Positions 62,701 to 64,000 of a stretch of 64,000 bases of DNA are shown one piece after another. Origin of the DNA: Cardiocondyla obscurior (Eukaryota > Arthropoda > Insecta > Hymenoptera > Formicidae); the NCBI RefSeq assembly GCF_019399895.1, contig NC_091864.1:11634001-11698000 (forward strand), given 5' to 3'. The first letter of the stretch is position 1. Each line of letters opens with the position of its first letter. The notes beneath the pieces were generated by a model. That model ran no database searches. It saw only the letters and a list, made by a program, of their open reading frames with translations, and was not told the origin of the DNA. A program made the translations under genes and the position numbers.

Positions 62701-64000
62701 CGTCAACGTTCGCGAGTAATGGCAAAGCGTTATCTGAAGATCGTCGACAATTTCGCAGTGATTTTTACTGTGATAAAGCGAAGATGGATGCTGCGCGGGC
62801 CAATTAGGGAAACTAGGACGACGCTGTCATAAAACGGAACTCGTTAAGCAAAAATATTAAATTTTACTTGGAACGGACCCAGCGCTAGTATTTGAACGCA
62901 TATCGGTGCCCTCGCAGTATCACCACGCCTACCTATTTCCATTTTGCTCTAGGGCAATTCTACAACGAGTCCGACTGACGCGCACACCGGTCCCGAGTAC
63001 GTTTCGCGCTATAGATGACAATAGTGTTACCCAACGAGAATAAACGCGTATCACCGTATCGCCTTCTACGTTCGATAGAGAATGCATTTTACTTGTTGCT
63101 ATTAAGAAAAATAATACTATGTAATGTATAATTCAGTTTGAAGCTCAATCTACCATCAACCTGCCGTTAAAATCTTCATCGAGTGGCTAGAAACGGCGCG
63201 AGGAAACATTTTTTAAATATTACCCATAGCGCGATGCATTTTTAAATAGTCGATCTCCCGAGACAATAAGATATATGCGGATGGAGCGCGGTAACTGGAT
63301 TCGTTACTTCAAGCTCATGCGAAACCTCGGAAAGCTTGGAAGCTTGCGATCTCGGAGTCTACGTGAAACTTGAGGAGTTGCATACAAACATACCCGCGCG
63401 CACATACACCCGGGCCAGCATTCACACAGAGGAGGACCGTTCTCATATATGCCCGCATAAGTGTACGTTAGTGCTGAAATGTTGAGGCGCAACGCGTGTC
63501 TGTAGTTGGCCCATACGTACGCCGCGCATCAAACATTCATTCGGCTGGTAGCACGAAATGGAGTCTCGGCTTCAAGCACACCTAGTACTCGGCGCGGAGC
63601 ATTTACCGATCCTTTCGCCAAGTATTTTGCGCTCGCTCGGGATTCACGAGAATCCGGGCCGAGCACTCCAGAGCAGAGTCGATCGGCCGATCCCGGCTCT
63701 GAGTGGCTTCTATCGGATTCTTATTCGCAATCCTTCCCCTTTACGTTCGACGTAGATGAGAGCGATGCTAACCTCCACCTCCCCCTCGCGGATATTTAGA
63801 AACATTGCACTTTACCGCGCGACGTGTTAACAACGTCCCTAATATATATTTATAACGGTGAGGAATCAGAAAATACGCACGCCACGCGAAATGAAACACA
63901 ACGCGCAACATATTTAATATTTTAAGGCGACCCGCGCACGGGGGGTAATGCGAGTACACGATCGTCATGCGAAATGTATCGTAGTTAATAAATGTACGTT
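59779..64000. other. Intergenic or intronic region to the window edge
   Basis: AT-rich DNA with CpG-rich patches at about 60,500-60,900 and 63,340-63,800. Open frames overlap in several phases in both patches, as GC-rich noncoding DNA gives; the one at 63506-63799 has no ATG. No supported gene, RNA or transposon. Confidence 0.5.

Noticed and set aside
63506..63799. 97-codon Ser/Pro-rich open frame near the right edge
   Set aside because: It lacks an ATG start, overlaps another open frame, and lies in a GC-rich patch with no splice support.
1..64000. Bacterial operons, phage, CRISPR arrays, rRNA or intact transposons
   Set aside because: Spliced gene structure and composition are those of an animal nuclear genome; no spaced direct repeats, transposase or reverse-transcriptase motifs were seen.

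Overview
The window is 64 kb of AT-rich eukaryotic nuclear DNA. It has long introns, many homopolymer runs and AT/GA microsatellites, and scattered CpG-rich patches. It suggests an insect, and the texture would fit a hymenopteran such as an ant; that placement is inference from base composition and from the one gene family I recognise. There are no bacterial-type operons, rRNA, CRISPR arrays or prophage, and I could not support a tRNA or a known microRNA.

The one gene I can reconstruct completely is on the + strand between about 2.3 and 14.6 kb. Six coding exons (2439-2589, 10980-11164, 11271-11484, 13064-13250, 13967-14088, 14224-14354) join in frame with consensus GT-AG introns into a 329-residue protein. 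It has a signal peptide, two immunoglobulin domains and a short hydrophobic C-terminal tail that looks like a GPI-anchor signal. Its motifs place it in the insect Dpr / zig-8 family of neuronal cell-surface proteins. Intron 1 is 8.4 kb and holds a perfect 24-bp palindrome.

From 14.6 to 64 kb I found no second complete gene. What stands out is a set of isolated exon-like segments. (1) A CUB-like terminal exon on the - strand at 33075-33188. (2) A - strand exon at 20449-20618 encoding a convincing signal peptide and ending at a good donor. (3) Spliced leader-type exons of an unidentified - strand gene at 29124-29165 and 29322 onward. (4) Weaker candidates at 342-507 (-), 28779-28899 (+), 45481-45512 (+), 50079-50176 (+) and 59538-59778 (+). 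These may belong to long-intron genes whose other exons lie outside the window, or some may be chance.

Two groups of short diverged repeats are also present: three copies near 41.8, 42.5 and 43.0 kb, and two near 57.4 and 58.8 kb. The rest is intronic or intergenic DNA with simple repeats. Nothing in the window supports a multi-gene novel system. The most useful leads are the repeat copies, the unassigned exons and the overlapping upstream reading frame at the start of the Dpr-like gene.
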